From NCBI RefSeq assembly GCF_900177295.1, contig NZ_FWZX01000012.1, forward strand, positions 1-64,000: a stretch of 64,000 nt of DNA, written 5' to 3'. The notes beneath the pieces were generated by a model. That model had not been told where the DNA came from. It did not search any database and saw nothing but the letters and a program-made list of their open reading frames with translations. The DNA is from Tistlia consotensis USBA 355. Lineage in GTDB: Bacteria; Pseudomonadota; Alphaproteobacteria; Kiloniellales; DSM-21159. How positions within the stretch are numbered: position 1 is the first letter of the stretch; every line of letters starts with the position of its first letter. A program made the translations under genes and the position numbers. Below are positions 32,057 to 40,973 of this stretch, piece by piece.

Positions 32057-34501
32057 TCAGGCCTTCACCCGCTCCATCGTCGGATCGTAGAGCGGGCCCT
32101 CGTGGACCGCGCAGGCGACCTTCTCGCCGGCGACTTCCAGCTCGTAGCGGCCGGCCGACAGGAAGGCCCTGTCGATCGGCTCGGCGGAGCGGACGTAGCC
32201 GTAGCCGATGTTGGCGCCCACGGTGTAGCCCCAGCCGGCGCTGGCCAGGTAGCCGACCCGCTTGCCGTCGCGGTAGAGCGTCTCGCGGCCGAGCAGCACG
32301 ACCGACGGGTCCTCGACGGTGAAGCAGGCTAGGCGCTTCCTCAGGCCGGCCTCGCGCTGGGCCAGCAGGGCCTCGCGCCCCAGGAAGGGCTGGTTGGACT
32401 TGAGCTTGACCGCGAAGCCGAGGCCGGCCTCGAGCGGCGTGTCGTCGCTGGTGATGTCGCTGCCCCAGGCGCGGTAGCCCTTCTCCAGGCGCAGGGACTC
32501 GATGGCCCGGTAGCCGCAGTTGGCGAGGCCGAGGTCGGCGCCGGCTTCGACCAGGCGATCGTAGACGGCCGCGGCGGTCTCGCTCGGCAGGTGCAGCTCC
32601 CAGCCGAGCTCGCCCTCGTAGGTGACGCGCAGCGCGCGCACCGGCGCGCCGCCGATCGGGAGATCCCGCCAGGTCGCGAAGGGGAAGGCCTCGTTCGAGA
32701 GGTCGGCCGCCGTCACCCGCGCCAGCAGCGCCCGCGCACGCGGCCCCATCACGGTCAGCACGGCATAGGCCGAGGTGACGTCGATCAGCTGGGCGTTGGC
32801 GCCCTCGGGAATGTTGCGCTCGATCCAGTCGAAGTCGCGGGTCGCGGCCCCGGTGCCGGTCACGATGTAGAAGCGGTCCTCGGCGAGCCGTGCGACCGTC
32901 AGGTCGCACTCGATGCCGCCGCGGCGGTTCAGGAGCTGGCTGTAGGTCAGGCGCCCGACCTCGCGGGCGACGTCGCCGGCGCAGATCCAGGACAGGGCCG
33001 AGGCGGCGTCGGGCCCGACCATCAGGAACTTGGCGAAGGAGGACTGGTCGAACAGCCCGACCCGCTCGCGCACCGCCCGGTGCTCCTCGCCGACGGCCTC
33101 GAACCAGTTCTGCCGGCCGTAGCTGTAGACGTCGGCCGCCGCCTCGCCGTCGCGGGCGAACCAGTTCGGCCGCTCCCAGCCGAGCTTCTCGCCGAACACC
33201 GCGCCGGCCGCCTTGAGGCGGCCGTAGAGCGGCGAGACCCGGGCCGGCCGGCCGCTCTCGTGCTCCTCATGCGGCCAGGCCATGGTGTAGTGCTTGCCGG
33301 TCGCCTCGACGGTGCGGGCACGCACCCATTCGGCGCTGCGGTGCGGTTGGCCGAAGCGGCGGATGTCGACGGCAGCGAGGTCCATCGGCGGCTCGCCGCG
33401 CGCCACCCACTCGGCCAGCGCCCAGCCGGCGCCGCCGGCCGCGGCGATGCCGAAGGCGTTGAAGCCGGCGCCGACGAAGAAGCCCCTGAGGCCCGGCGCC
33501 TCGCCGAGGATGAAGTTGCCGTCCGGCGTGAAGGACTCGGGGCCGTTGACGAACTGCCGCACGCCGGCCTCGGCCAGCTTCGGCACGCGGTGCAGGGCGC
33601 TCTCCATCAGCGGCTCGAACTGCTCGTAGTTCCAGTCGAGCAGCGAGAAGACGAAGCCCTCGGGAATGCCCTGCTCGGCCCAGGGCAGCGGCCTGTGCTC
33701 GTAGCCGCCCATGACCAGGCCGCCGACGTCCTCCTTGAAGTAGATCAGGCCGTCGGGGTCGCGCAGGGTCGGCAGCCCCGGCTCGACGCCCTCGATGCGC
33801 TCGGTCACCAGGTACTGGTGCTGCATCGAGGAGAGCGGCACCGAGACGCCGGCCAGGCGGCCGATGCCCGGCGCCCACTGGCCGGCGCAGTTGACCAGGC
33901 TCTCGCAGGCGATCTCGCCGGCGTCGGTGACCACGCCGACGACCCGGCCGCGCACGACCTTGATGCCGGTCACCGAGACGCCCTCGACGATGCGCGCGCC
34001 CTCGGCCCGCGCGCCCTTGGCCAGCGCCTGGGTCAGATCGGAGGGGTTGGCCTGGCCGTCGGTCGGCAGGTAGGCGGCGCCGACCAGGTCCTTCGTCTCC
34101 ATGATCGGCCAGAGCTCGCCGGCCTCCTTCGGGCCCAGCAGGTGCATCTCCAGGCCGAAGGAGTGGGCGGTCGTCGCCTGGCGCCGGATCTCGGTCATGC
34201 GCTCGGCGTTGCAGGCGAGGCGCAGGCCGCCGTTCTGCTTGAAGCCGGTCGCCTGGCCGGTCTCGGCCTCGAGGCGGCCGTAGAGCTCGACCGAGTACTT
34301 GAGCAGGCGCGTGATGTTGGCGCTGGAGCGCAGCTGCCCGACCAGGCCGGCCGCATGGAACGAGGTGCCGCTGGTCAGCTTGTGCCGCTCCAGCAGCACG
34401 ACGTCGCGGACCCCGGCGCGGGTCAGGTGATAGGCGGTACTGCAGCCGATGATGCCGCCGCCGATGACGACGACCTGGGCGGCGCTGGGAACCTCAACCA
34501 T
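32057..34501 (-). CDS. FAD-dependent oxidoreductase with GcvT domain (dimethylglycine/sarcosine dehydrogenase-like)
   Basis: An 814-residue two-domain enzyme. The N-terminal DAO domain has VVVIGGGIIGCSTAYHL and SFHAAGLVG, where H49 matches the histidine covalently bound to FAD in dimethylglycine dehydrogenase. The FAO linker and C-terminal GcvT (THF-binding) domain follow from about 430, with RVGLFDQSSFAKFLMVGPDA and GYRAIESLRLEKGYRAWGSD. Such enzymes oxidatively demethylate N-methylated amino compounds and pass the one-carbon unit to tetrahydrofolate. It is the last gene of the proXVW-kinase operon, linking uptake to demethylation. The substrate could be dimethylglycine, sarcosine or another N-methyl amine. 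Confidence 0.9.
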   Translation of the reverse strand: MVEVPSAAQVVVIGGGIIGCSTAYHLTRAGVRDVVLLERHKLTSGTSFHAAGLVGQLRSSANITRLLKYSVELYGRLEAETGQATGFKQNGGLRLACNAERMTEIRRQATTAHSFGLEMHLLGPKEAGELWPIMETKDLVGAAYLPTDGQANPSDLTQALAKGARAEGARIVEGVSVTGIKVVRGRVVGVVTDAGEIACESLVNCAGQWAPGIGRLAGVSVPLSSMQHQYLVTERIEGVEPGLPTLRDPDGLIYFKEDVGGLVMGGYEHRPLPWAEQGIPEGFVFSLLDWNYEQFEPLMESALHRVPKLAEAGVRQFVNGPESFTPDGNFILGEAPGLRGFFVGAGFNAFGIAAAGGAGWALAEWVARGEPPMDLAAVDIRRFGQPHRSAEWVRARTVEATGKHYTMAWPHEEHESGRPARVSPLYGRLKAAGAVFGEKLGWERPNWFARDGEAAADVYSYGRQNWFEAVGEEHRAVRERVGLFDQSSFAKFLMVGPDAASALSWICAGDVAREVGRLTYSQLLNRRGGIECDLTVARLAEDRFYIVTGTGAATRDFDWIERNIPEGANAQLIDVTSAYAVLTVMGPRARALLARVTAADLSNEAFPFATWRDLPIGGAPVRALRVTYEGELGWELHLPSETAAAVYDRLVEAGADLGLANCGYRAIESLRLEKGYRAWGSDITSDDTPLEAGLGFAVKLKSNQPFLGREALLAQREAGLRKRLACFTVEDPSVVLLGRETLYRDGKRVGYLASAGWGYTVGANIGYGYVRSAEPIDRAFLSAGRYELEVAGEKVACAVHEGPLYDPTMERVKA

Positions 34502-34522
34502 GGCGACCTCACGCGGTTTCTT

Positions 34523-35419
34523 CTAGTTGCGCTCGAAGGGCAGGAAGGCGGCCCAGGCGCGCTCGAAGCGCGCCAGGTTCTCGGCCGTGTAGGCGTCGAA
34601 ATCGAAGTCGATGCCGGAGTGGATCTCCGAGACCATCGACCAGAGGCTCTCGCGCAGCAGCGAGGCCGCCTTCATGGCGGCGAGCGCCCGGCGGTCGTCA
34701 CCGGTCGGCGCGCGCCCGAAGTAGAGGCCGAGCAGCAGCTCTTCCGCCTCGGGCGCCAGCTGGCTGTTCGACGACAGGCCGCCGAGATCGAAGAAGGGCG
34801 AGTTGAAGCCGGCGTAGTCCCAGTCGATCAGCCAGAGCCGCTCGCCGTCGTCGAGGAAGTTGGCCGGCAGCAGGTCGTTGTGGCCGAACACCACCTCGAT
34901 CGGCCCGACCGCCCGCTCCAGCCGCTCGGCGCGCTCCAGGAGGTCGGCCAACAGCGGCACCCGCGGGCTGGCCGCGTCGCGCAGCACCCCGGCATAGCTG
35001 CGCAGGATGTGGAAGACCCAGAACATCAGCACCGGCCCGCGCAGGTAGCGGGTGATCTCGCGATGGCAGCGCCGGACCAGCGGCACGGCACGCTCCAGCA
35101 TCGCCGGCTCGCGCAGGTCGGCCTCCGTGAGGCTGCGGCCCTCGACGAAGCGGATGACCAGCACGCCGGGCTCGGCATGGACCACGGCCGGCGAGATGCC
35201 CGCGGCCTCGGCGGCCCGGGCGGCGGCCAGCTCGTTGAAGCGCATCACGCCGTGCACCGGGATGTCGGCCCCGACGCGCACGAAGAAGCGCTCCGCGCCG
35301 TCCTCGACCAGGAAGTTCGTGTTGGTGATGCCGCCGGTGATCGGCCGCGGCTCGACCGGCCCCGACCAGAGCGAGAGGCCGGCGACGCGCGCCGCGGGGT
35401 CCCGGCTCGAAGCCACCAT
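34523..35419 (-). CDS. Choline/aminoglycoside kinase-like phosphotransferase
   Basis: A 298-residue kinase of the choline kinase/APH fold. GGITNTNFLVEDGAERFFVR is the nucleotide-binding start, VFGHNDLLPANFLDDG the catalytic (Brenner-type) loop with HNDL as in choline/ethanolamine kinases, and LIDWDYAGFNSPFFDLGG the metal-binding DW segment. It is 3 bp after the permease gene and 21 bp before the DMGDH-like gene. It would phosphorylate the hydroxyl of an imported amino alcohol; the identity of the acceptor is inferred from context. Confidence 0.87.
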   Translation of the reverse strand: MVASSRDPAARVAGLSLWSGPVEPRPITGGITNTNFLVEDGAERFFVRVGADIPVHGVMRFNELAAARAAEAAGISPAVVHAEPGVLVIRFVEGRSLTEADLREPAMLERAVPLVRRCHREITRYLRGPVLMFWVFHILRSYAGVLRDAASPRVPLLADLLERAERLERAVGPIEVVFGHNDLLPANFLDDGERLWLIDWDYAGFNSPFFDLGGLSSNSQLAPEAEELLLGLYFGRAPTGDDRRALAAMKAASLLRESLWSMVSEIHSGIDFDFDAYTAENLARFERAWAAFLPFERN

Positions 35420-35422
35420 CGC

Positions 35423-37435
35423 CTAGGCCCTCTGCTCCATGCCCAGCTCCTCGCGGCGCCGGGCCGCCCAGGCGCCGATCAGGCGGTCGGCGACGATGGC
35501 GATGCAGGCGACGCAGAGGCCGGCGACCAGGCCGTGGCCGGTGTCGGCGCGGGTCAGGGCGATGTAGACCTCCTGGCCCAGGTCGCGGGTGCCGACCAGC
35601 GCCGAGATCACCAGCATCGACAGCGCCATCATGATCGTCTGGTTCACGCCCAGCATGATCTCGGGCAGGGCCAGCGGGATCTGCACCTTCCAGAGCAGCT
35701 GGCCGCGCCGGCAGCCGGCCATGCGCGCGGCCTCGACGATCTCGCCGGGCACGCCGCGGATGCCGTGGTCGGTGTAGCGCACGGCCGGCGCCACGGCGTA
35801 GGCGACGATCGCGATCATCGCCGAGAAGTCGCCGACCTGGAACAGCATGACGACCGGGATCAGGTAGACGAAGCTGGGCAGGGTCTGCAGCGTGTCGACC
35901 GTGTTCTGGGCGATCCGGTGGATGCGCTCGCTGCCGGCCGCCAGGATGCCGACCGGCAGGCCGATCAGCATCGCGACGACCACCGAGATGCCGCAGAGAT
36001 AGGCGGAGATCATCGCCTTCTCCCAGTTGCCGGTGACCGCGACGAAGACCGCCAGCGCCGCGACCAGCGCCGCCAGGCGCGGCCCGCCGATGCGCCAGCC
36101 GGCGACCGCCAGCAGCAGCGCGACGCCCGGCCAGGGCAGGCCGACCAGGAAGCGCTTGAAGGGGATCAGGACGTAGATCAGCAGGCTCGACTTGACGGCG
36201 TCGAGGTAGGTGAAGAGGTGGACGTTGACCCACTCGACCAGCTTGTCGAAGAACGGCCCGGTGTTGACGGTCAGCGCGTCGGGGTAGTGGCGCAGCGCCG
36301 GCACCAGGAAGGCCAGCAGGTAGGCGCCGGCCAGGATGCCGAGGATGCCGATCAGGGTGCCGTGGCGGGCGACGAAGCCCCGGGCCCGCAACACGTGGAC
36401 CGGCGTGGCGCCGCGGCTGGCGATCGCCTGGCCCAGCCGGTCGAGCGAGATCGCCAGCACGGTGATCGCCACGCCGGCCTCCAGGCCGGCGCCGATCGCC
36501 AGGCGCCGCAGCGCGGCCAGCACGTCGTGGCCCAGGCCGCCGGCGCCGATCATCGAGGCGATGATGACCATGTTGAGCGACAGCATGATCACCTGGTTGA
36601 CGCCGACCATCAGGCCGTAGCGCGCCGAGGGCAGCAGCACCTTCCAGAGCATCTGCCGCTCTGTGCAGCCGGCCATGCGGCCGAACTCCACGACCTCGGC
36701 CGGCACCGCGCGCAGCGCCAGGATCGTGATGCGCACCATCGGCGGCAGGGCGTAGACGATCGTCGCGATCATCGCCGAGACCGGGCCGAAGCCGAAGAGG
36801 AACAGCACCGGGATCAGGTAGGCGAAGACCGGCACGGTCTGCATCAGGTCGAGGATCGGGGTCATCGCCCGCTCGACCTCGCGGTTGCGATAGCCGGCGA
36901 TGCCCAGCAGCGCGCCGCCGACGATGCCGAGCGGCACCGCGACCAGGATCGAGGACAGCGTCACCATGGCGCTGTTCCACTGGCCGAAGACCACCAGGTA
37001 GCCGAAGCAGAGGCCGACCAGCAGCGCCAGCCGCCGGCCGCCGACCCGCCAGGACGCGAAGGTCATGGCGCCCAGCACGCCGAGCCAGGACAGCGGCGGC
37101 ACCGCCAGGGTCGCGGCGCCGAGCGGCACCTCGAAGCCCCGCGACAGCAGGACCAGGCAGGCCTGCAGCGGCAGGTTCAGCACCCAGGCGATCGCCCGGG
37201 TGAACTCCTTGAAGGTGAAGAGGCCGAAGGTCGCGTCTCGGACCAGCCAGTGCATCGCGTCGCTGATCCAGTAGCGCAGCGGCACGATCCAGCCGTCGGG
37301 CCAGGCGACCAGCCAGGTCAGACGGCCGGCGGCGAGCCACAGGGCGACCAGCACGGCCAGCGCCGCGACCCAGGCCAGCAGGCCGGGGCGGCGCGGCACG
37401 GCCGGAGCCGTCGCCATCTCGCCGGTCACGGTCAT
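35423..37435 (-). CDS. proW: Glycine betaine-type ABC permease, fused double permease
   Basis: A 670-residue membrane protein containing two binding-protein-dependent permease domains. Each has its own EAA loop: EVVEFGRMAGCTERQMLWKV and EIVEAARMAGCRRGQLLWKV. Ordinary ProW/OpuAB proteins are 300-400 residues with one such domain, so this polypeptide supplies both halves of the channel. ATG 37435 overlaps the proV stop (ATGA). It would import a betaine-like compound together with ProV and ProX. Confidence 0.9.
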   Translation of the reverse strand: MTVTGEMATAPAVPRRPGLLAWVAALAVLVALWLAAGRLTWLVAWPDGWIVPLRYWISDAMHWLVRDATFGLFTFKEFTRAIAWVLNLPLQACLVLLSRGFEVPLGAATLAVPPLSWLGVLGAMTFASWRVGGRRLALLVGLCFGYLVVFGQWNSAMVTLSSILVAVPLGIVGGALLGIAGYRNREVERAMTPILDLMQTVPVFAYLIPVLFLFGFGPVSAMIATIVYALPPMVRITILALRAVPAEVVEFGRMAGCTERQMLWKVLLPSARYGLMVGVNQVIMLSLNMVIIASMIGAGGLGHDVLAALRRLAIGAGLEAGVAITVLAISLDRLGQAIASRGATPVHVLRARGFVARHGTLIGILGILAGAYLLAFLVPALRHYPDALTVNTGPFFDKLVEWVNVHLFTYLDAVKSSLLIYVLIPFKRFLVGLPWPGVALLLAVAGWRIGGPRLAALVAALAVFVAVTGNWEKAMISAYLCGISVVVAMLIGLPVGILAAGSERIHRIAQNTVDTLQTLPSFVYLIPVVMLFQVGDFSAMIAIVAYAVAPAVRYTDHGIRGVPGEIVEAARMAGCRRGQLLWKVQIPLALPEIMLGVNQTIMMALSMLVISALVGTRDLGQEVYIALTRADTGHGLVAGLCVACIAIVADRLIGAWAARRREELGMEQRA

Positions 37436-38610
37436 TGCGCGGCCTTGACCCCACCCTCGCCGCCCGGCCCCGGCGCGGCCTCGCCGGGCGCCAGCACCTC
37501 CAGCACCTGGCCGGGCTCCAGCCGGCCGACCACCCGGCCGGCCTCGTCGACCACGGCGAAGGGCCGCTCGGCCCGGAGCACGCGGCGGGCGACCTCGCCG
37601 ATGCGCGCCGCCGCCGGCAGCTCGCCGGCCAGCTCGCCGCCGGCGGCCCCGGAGCCGTCCGACTCAGGGCCTGCAGACTCGGGGCCTGCAGACTCTGGGA
37701 CCGCCGACATCACCGAGCGCACGGACAGGACCTTGGCGCGCGAGACGTCGCGGGTGAACTCCGCGACGTACTGCGTCGCCGGGCTGGTCACCAGGTCCTC
37801 CGGCCTGCCGATCTGGACGATGCGGCCGTCCTTCATGATGGCGATGCGGTCGGCCAGGCGGATCGCCTCGTCGAAGTCGTGGGTGATGAACACGATGGTC
37901 TTGCGCAGCACCCGCTGCAGACGCAGGAACTCGTCCTGCATCTCGCGCCGGATCAGCGGGTCGAGCGCCGAGAAGGGCTCGTCGAGGAACCAGATCTCCG
38001 GCTCGACGGCGAGCGAGCGGGCGATGCCGACGCGCTGCTGCTGGCCGCCGCTGAGCTCGCGCGGGAAATAGCTCTCGCGGCCCTTCAGGCCGACCAGCTC
38101 GATGACCTCCAGGGCGCGGGCCTCGCGGGCGGCGCGCCCGACGCCCTGGACCTCGAGCGGGAAGGCGACGTTGCCGAGCACGGTCAGGTGCGGCAGCAGC
38201 GCGAAGTGCTGGAACACCATGCCCATCTTGTGCCGGCGGATCTCGGTCAGCTCGCGCTCGCTGGCGGCCAGCAGGTCGCGGCCCTCGAAGATCAGCTCGC
38301 CGGCGGTCGGCTCGATCAGGCGCGACAGGCAGCGCACGAAGGTCGACTTGCCCGAGCCGGACAGGCCCATGATGACGAAGACCTCGCCGTCGTGGATCTC
38401 CAGGCCGGCATCGCGCACCGCGCCGATCAGGCCGCCGGCCGCCAGCTGCTCGGAGGTCGGCGCGCCGCCGTGGCGCTCGAGGAAGCGTCGGCCGCCCTCG
38501 CCGAAGATCTTCCAGAGCCCGCGGCAGGTCAGCTTGACGCCGGCGGCCCCGGACGGTCCGGCTTCGGCCTGCGGCGGACGGGTCGCTGCGGCGACGGTCG
38601 GCGACGGCAT
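37432..38610 (-). CDS. proV: Glycine betaine/proline-type ABC transporter ATP-binding protein
   Basis: A 392-residue ATPase. Walker A is GLSGSGKST, the Q-loop lies in GMVFQHFALLPHLTVLGNVA, the signature is ELSGGQQQRVGIARSL, Walker B is EIWFLDEPFSALDP and the H-loop is FITHDFDEA. N-terminal GLWKIFGEG is ProV/OpuAA-like. The C-terminus has only one recognisable CBS-like motif (PFAVVDEAGRVVGRLEPG) after a spacer made of 15-bp repeats (PESAG units). It drives uptake through the fused permease. Confidence 0.93.
   Translation of the reverse strand: MPSPTVAAATRPPQAEAGPSGAAGVKLTCRGLWKIFGEGGRRFLERHGGAPTSEQLAAGGLIGAVRDAGLEIHDGEVFVIMGLSGSGKSTFVRCLSRLIEPTAGELIFEGRDLLAASERELTEIRRHKMGMVFQHFALLPHLTVLGNVAFPLEVQGVGRAAREARALEVIELVGLKGRESYFPRELSGGQQQRVGIARSLAVEPEIWFLDEPFSALDPLIRREMQDEFLRLQRVLRKTIVFITHDFDEAIRLADRIAIMKDGRIVQIGRPEDLVTSPATQYVAEFTRDVSRAKVLSVRSVMSAVPESAGPESAGPESDGSGAAGGELAGELPAAARIGEVARRVLRAERPFAVVDEAGRVVGRLEPGQVLEVLAPGEAAPGPGGEGGVKAAQ
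37661..37705 (-). repeat. Three 15-bp repeats in the proV linker
   Basis: Units GACTCAGGGCCTGCA, GACTCGGGGCCTGCA and GACTCTGGGACCGCC follow one another and code PESAG-like steps between the ATPase domain and the CBS-like tail of ProV. They preserve frame and probably act as a flexible linker that can vary in length. Confidence 0.8.
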
Positions 38611-38712
38611 GGCGGGAGATCCCTGGCTTCGCGATCGGGAGAGGATACGACAGAACGGCCGGCGGGCGCCCGGTACCGGCCCGGGCGCCCGCCGTTTCGG
38701 CGCCGCCGGCGC

Positions 38713-39678
38713 CTAGTCCTTCGGAAGCCAGGACTTCCAGGTGTCCTGGTTCTTGTCCATCCACTCCTGCACGACCGTCTCGACCGGCTGGCCGTCCAGG
38801 TCGACCTTGGCGATCATCTCGCCCATGGCCTGGTTGGTCATGGTGAAGTTGCGGATCGCCTTGTAGGCCGCCGGCCACTTCTTCTCGCCGCCGGCCCAGC
38901 CGACCGCCTTGATCCAGCCGTGCGGCTTGCCGCAGTCGAAGGCCTTGTCGGGGTTGCTGCCCCACTTCGGATCGTCGTAGCAGCCCGGCTCGTACTCGGG
39001 GAACTTGATCCACTCGCCCTTGTACTTGATGGGCAGCCAGTGCGGCGTATAGATCCAGGCCAGGATCGGCTGCTTGCGCTGGATCGCGGACTGCACCTCG
39101 GCGAAGAGGGCCGCGTCGGTGCCGGCGTGCACGACCTCGTAGTTCAGGCCCAGCGCCTCGACGCGCTCCTCGTCGTGGCCGCCCCAGGTGACCGGGCCGG
39201 AGAGATAGCGTCCCTTGGGCGAGGTCTCAGGGGTGGCGAAGATCTTGGCGCAGTCGTTCAGCGCCTTCCAGTCGGGCAGGCCCGGGCACTTCTCCTCGAC
39301 GTACTTGGGGTACCACCACTCCTCCTTGGCCTGCATGCCGGTCTCGCCCAGGTCGACCGTGTCGCCGGTCTTCAGCGAGGCCTCCAGGGCGTCCTTGCCG
39401 GTGGTTTCCCAGATCTCCATGGCGACGTCGAGGTCGCCGCTCTCCAGGCCGGCGAACTGGGCCAGGTAGTCGGCCTGCACGTAGTCGACCTTGTAGCCCA
39501 TCTTCTCCAGCACGCTGCCCATGATATGGGTGGTCAGGTACTGGCCGGTCCAGTCGTTGATGGTCATCTTGATCGGGTCGTCGGACTCCGGATAGCTGGC
39601 CGCGGACGCCGTCACCGCTGCCAGAGCGCCGGCGAGCAGGCACGCCCCGCCCACCAGCTTGCCAAGAGCATTCGCCAT
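38713..39678 (-). CDS. proX: Glycine betaine-type ABC transporter substrate-binding protein
   Basis: A 321-residue periplasmic protein with a signal peptide (ALGKLVGGACLLAGALAAVT, then ASAASYPE). The body follows the OpuAC fold: TINDWTGQYLTTHIMGSVLE, YVQADYLAQFAGLESGDLDV and PILAWIYTPHWLPIKYKGEW. Several Trp residues could build the cation-pi box that binds trimethylammonium groups. GGGAGG is 11 nt before ATG 39678. As first gene of the operon it has a ~230-nt leader behind a promoter and DeoR-type operator. Confidence 0.9.
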   Translation of the reverse strand: MANALGKLVGGACLLAGALAAVTASAASYPESDDPIKMTINDWTGQYLTTHIMGSVLEKMGYKVDYVQADYLAQFAGLESGDLDVAMEIWETTGKDALEASLKTGDTVDLGETGMQAKEEWWYPKYVEEKCPGLPDWKALNDCAKIFATPETSPKGRYLSGPVTWGGHDEERVEALGLNYEVVHAGTDAALFAEVQSAIQRKQPILAWIYTPHWLPIKYKGEWIKFPEYEPGCYDDPKWGSNPDKAFDCGKPHGWIKAVGWAGGEKKWPAAYKAIRNFTMTNQAMGEMIAKVDLDGQPVETVVQEWMDKNQDTWKSWLPKD

Positions 39679-39809
39679 CGATCCATGCCTCCCTGTTGGT
39701 TGCGGTTCGGACAGGGCACCGCCGAAAGCCGTCCCGGATCCCCTTGTCGCGACCCCCTGGTCGCGGCGGCGTCCTCTCCCCTCGGCGCCCGCAGCCGGAC
39801 GCCGTCGCA

Positions 39810-39911
39810 TCAGAAATCCCGGGCGCGTCGGACTTTCTTGTCTTCGTTGCTGCGCGTCGGCCTTGCACACATCTCGAAGATGCGTTTGGCATCGCTCCCT
39901 AGGGCCTCCAT
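39810..39911 (-). other. 33-codon ORF in the proX leader, possible dispersed element
   Basis: On the minus strand, ATG 39911 to TGA 39810 encodes 33 residues beginning MEALGSDAKRIFEMC and ending NEDKKVRRARDF. The composition is more balanced than the surrounding leader. However, the best -10 element abuts this ATG, so the mRNA may start inside the ORF. It could be a small gene, a piece of a repeated element or part of a structured leader. Nothing else in 39679-40026 looks coding. Confidence 0.3.
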
Positions 39912-39940
39912 GTTAGGCGGCCGGCCTTGCGGGCTGTCAA
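39912..39940 (-). promoter_or_regulatory. Sigma-70-type promoter for the proX operon
   Basis: On the minus strand TTGACA (39940-39935), a 17-bp spacer and CCTAAC (39917-39912) give a perfect -35 and a fair -10. It is the best promoter match in the proX/deoR gap. The DeoR-type motif lies directly upstream. Confidence 0.6.
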
Positions 39941-39946
39941 CCGAAA

Positions 39947-39962
39947 ACCACAAAATCCCACA
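39947..39962 (-). promoter_or_regulatory. DeoR-type operator upstream of the proX promoter
   Basis: The minus strand reads TGTGGGATTTTGTGGT, two direct TGTGG half-sites 10 bp apart. Nearly the same 16-mer, TGTGGGTTTCTGTGGT, lies before the methyltransferase gene at 41981-41996 (14 of 16 identical). Here it lies between the divergent proX and deoR promoters. The deoR promoter candidate is TTGGAA (39971-39976), 17 bp, TACCCT (39994-39999). Assignment to the adjacent DeoR protein is inference. Confidence 0.68.
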
Positions 39963-40026
39963 TAACCGGGTTGGAAGCCGCTCGAGGGGCGACTACCCTG
40001 GGTCGGAAGTCATCGGAGGACGAACG

Positions 40027-40791
40027 GTGCATCGCACGGCGCGTCAGAACGCCATCCTGGAAGCCCTCGACGGCAGCGGCTCGGCGACCGTCGCCGAGCT
40101 GACCCGGACGCTCGGCGTCTCCGACGAGACGATCCGGCGCGACATCAAGGCGATGGCCGGCAAGGGCCTGGTCGAGCGGGTGCACGGCGGCGTCATCCTG
40201 CCGGACATCCGGCGCGAGCCGGCCTTCCAGAAGCGCATGAGCCAGAACGCCGCCGCCAAGCAGGCGATCGCGCGCAGGGTCGCGGCCCTGGTCGAGAACG
40301 GCGACTCCCTGATGCTCGACACCGGCAGCACGACCGCCTACGTGGCGCGCGCCCTGGCCGACCACCGCGACCTCTTCGTCGTCACCAACAGCGTCGAGAT
40401 CGCCCGCACCCTGGCCAACGGCAAGAAGGGCAACCGGGTCTATCTCGCCGGCGGCGAGCTGCGCGGCGACGACGGCGCGACCTTCGGGCCGAACGCCCTG
40501 GAGTTCGTCAAGCGCTTCCGGGCGCGCTTCGCGATCATCTCGGTCGGCGCGCTGCACCCGGACGAGGGCGTCATGGACTTCCACCTGCAGGAGGCCGAGT
40601 TCTGCCAGACGGTGATCGCCTGCGCCGCGCGGGTCGTCGCCGTCGCCGACGTCAGCAAGTTCCGCAACCAGGCGCCGGTCAAGGTCTGCGACATCGGCCG
40701 GCTCGACCTGCTGGTCACCGACCGGCCGCCGCCCGAGGCCTTCGCCGAGCGCCTGCGCGAGCAGGAGGTCGAGCTGCTGATCGCGGGGTGA
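40027..40791 (+). CDS. DeoR/GlpR family transcriptional regulator
   Basis: A 254-residue regulator. The N-terminal helix-turn-helix RQNAILEALDGSGSATVAEL, then VSDETIRRDIKAM and LVERVHGGVI, is typical of DeoR. The C-terminal sensor has SLMLDTGSTTAYVARALADH, VYLAGGELRGDDGATFGPNA and VVAVADVSKF, the usual phospho-ligand domain. GTG 40027 with GGAGG at 7 nt is the start. It lies between the proXVW-kinase-DMGDH operon and the kinase/methyltransferase genes. DeoR sensors usually bind phosphorylated metabolites, so products of the two adjacent kinases are attractive effectors. Confidence 0.92.
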   Translation: MHRTARQNAILEALDGSGSATVAELTRTLGVSDETIRRDIKAMAGKGLVERVHGGVILPDIRREPAFQKRMSQNAAAKQAIARRVAALVENGDSLMLDTGSTTAYVARALADHRDLFVVTNSVEIARTLANGKKGNRVYLAGGELRGDDGATFGPNALEFVKRFRARFAIISVGALHPDEGVMDFHLQEAEFCQTVIACAARVVAVADVSKFRNQAPVKVCDIGRLDLLVTDRPPPEAFAERLREQEVELLIAG

Positions 40792-40803
40792 TTTTCCTGA
40801 ATC

Positions 40804-40940
40804 CCCCTCTCTGCCCCTCTGGGGCGGAGAGGGCCGGGGAGAGGTGGGGCTGCCGAGCCTGCCAGAAGTGAAGGTGCCCGCCGTGACGACGGAATCCCCC
40901 ACCTCTCCCTGCCCTCTCCGCCCCCAGGGGCGGAGAGGGA
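40804..40940. repeat. Large inverted repeat between convergent deoR and kinase genes
   Basis: A ~45-bp GC- and purine-rich segment (about 40804-40850, with GGGGCGGAGAGGG and GGGGAGAGGTGGGG) is mirrored with few mismatches at about 40897-40940. It is a typical dispersed intergenic palindrome (CCCTCTCC/GGAGAGGG type). It begins 12 bp after the deoR stop and ends 33 bp before the kinase stop, so it can terminate both transcripts. Confidence 0.8.
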
Positions 40941-40973
40941 ACCGTTAGAGAGAGGCGGAAAAGGGCCCCCCTC

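Noticed and set aside
32591-38071. A very long open frame (about 1800 codons) on the plus strand, opposite the DMGDH-like, kinase, permease and ATPase genes
   Set aside because: It is antisense to four well-conserved genes with intact motifs; its product is a compositionally biased run of His, Gln, Arg, Ala and Asp, as expected for complementary frames in high-GC DNA.
40804-40940. CRISPR-like array
   Set aside because: Only two mirrored arms, not evenly spaced direct repeats; no cas genes in the window.
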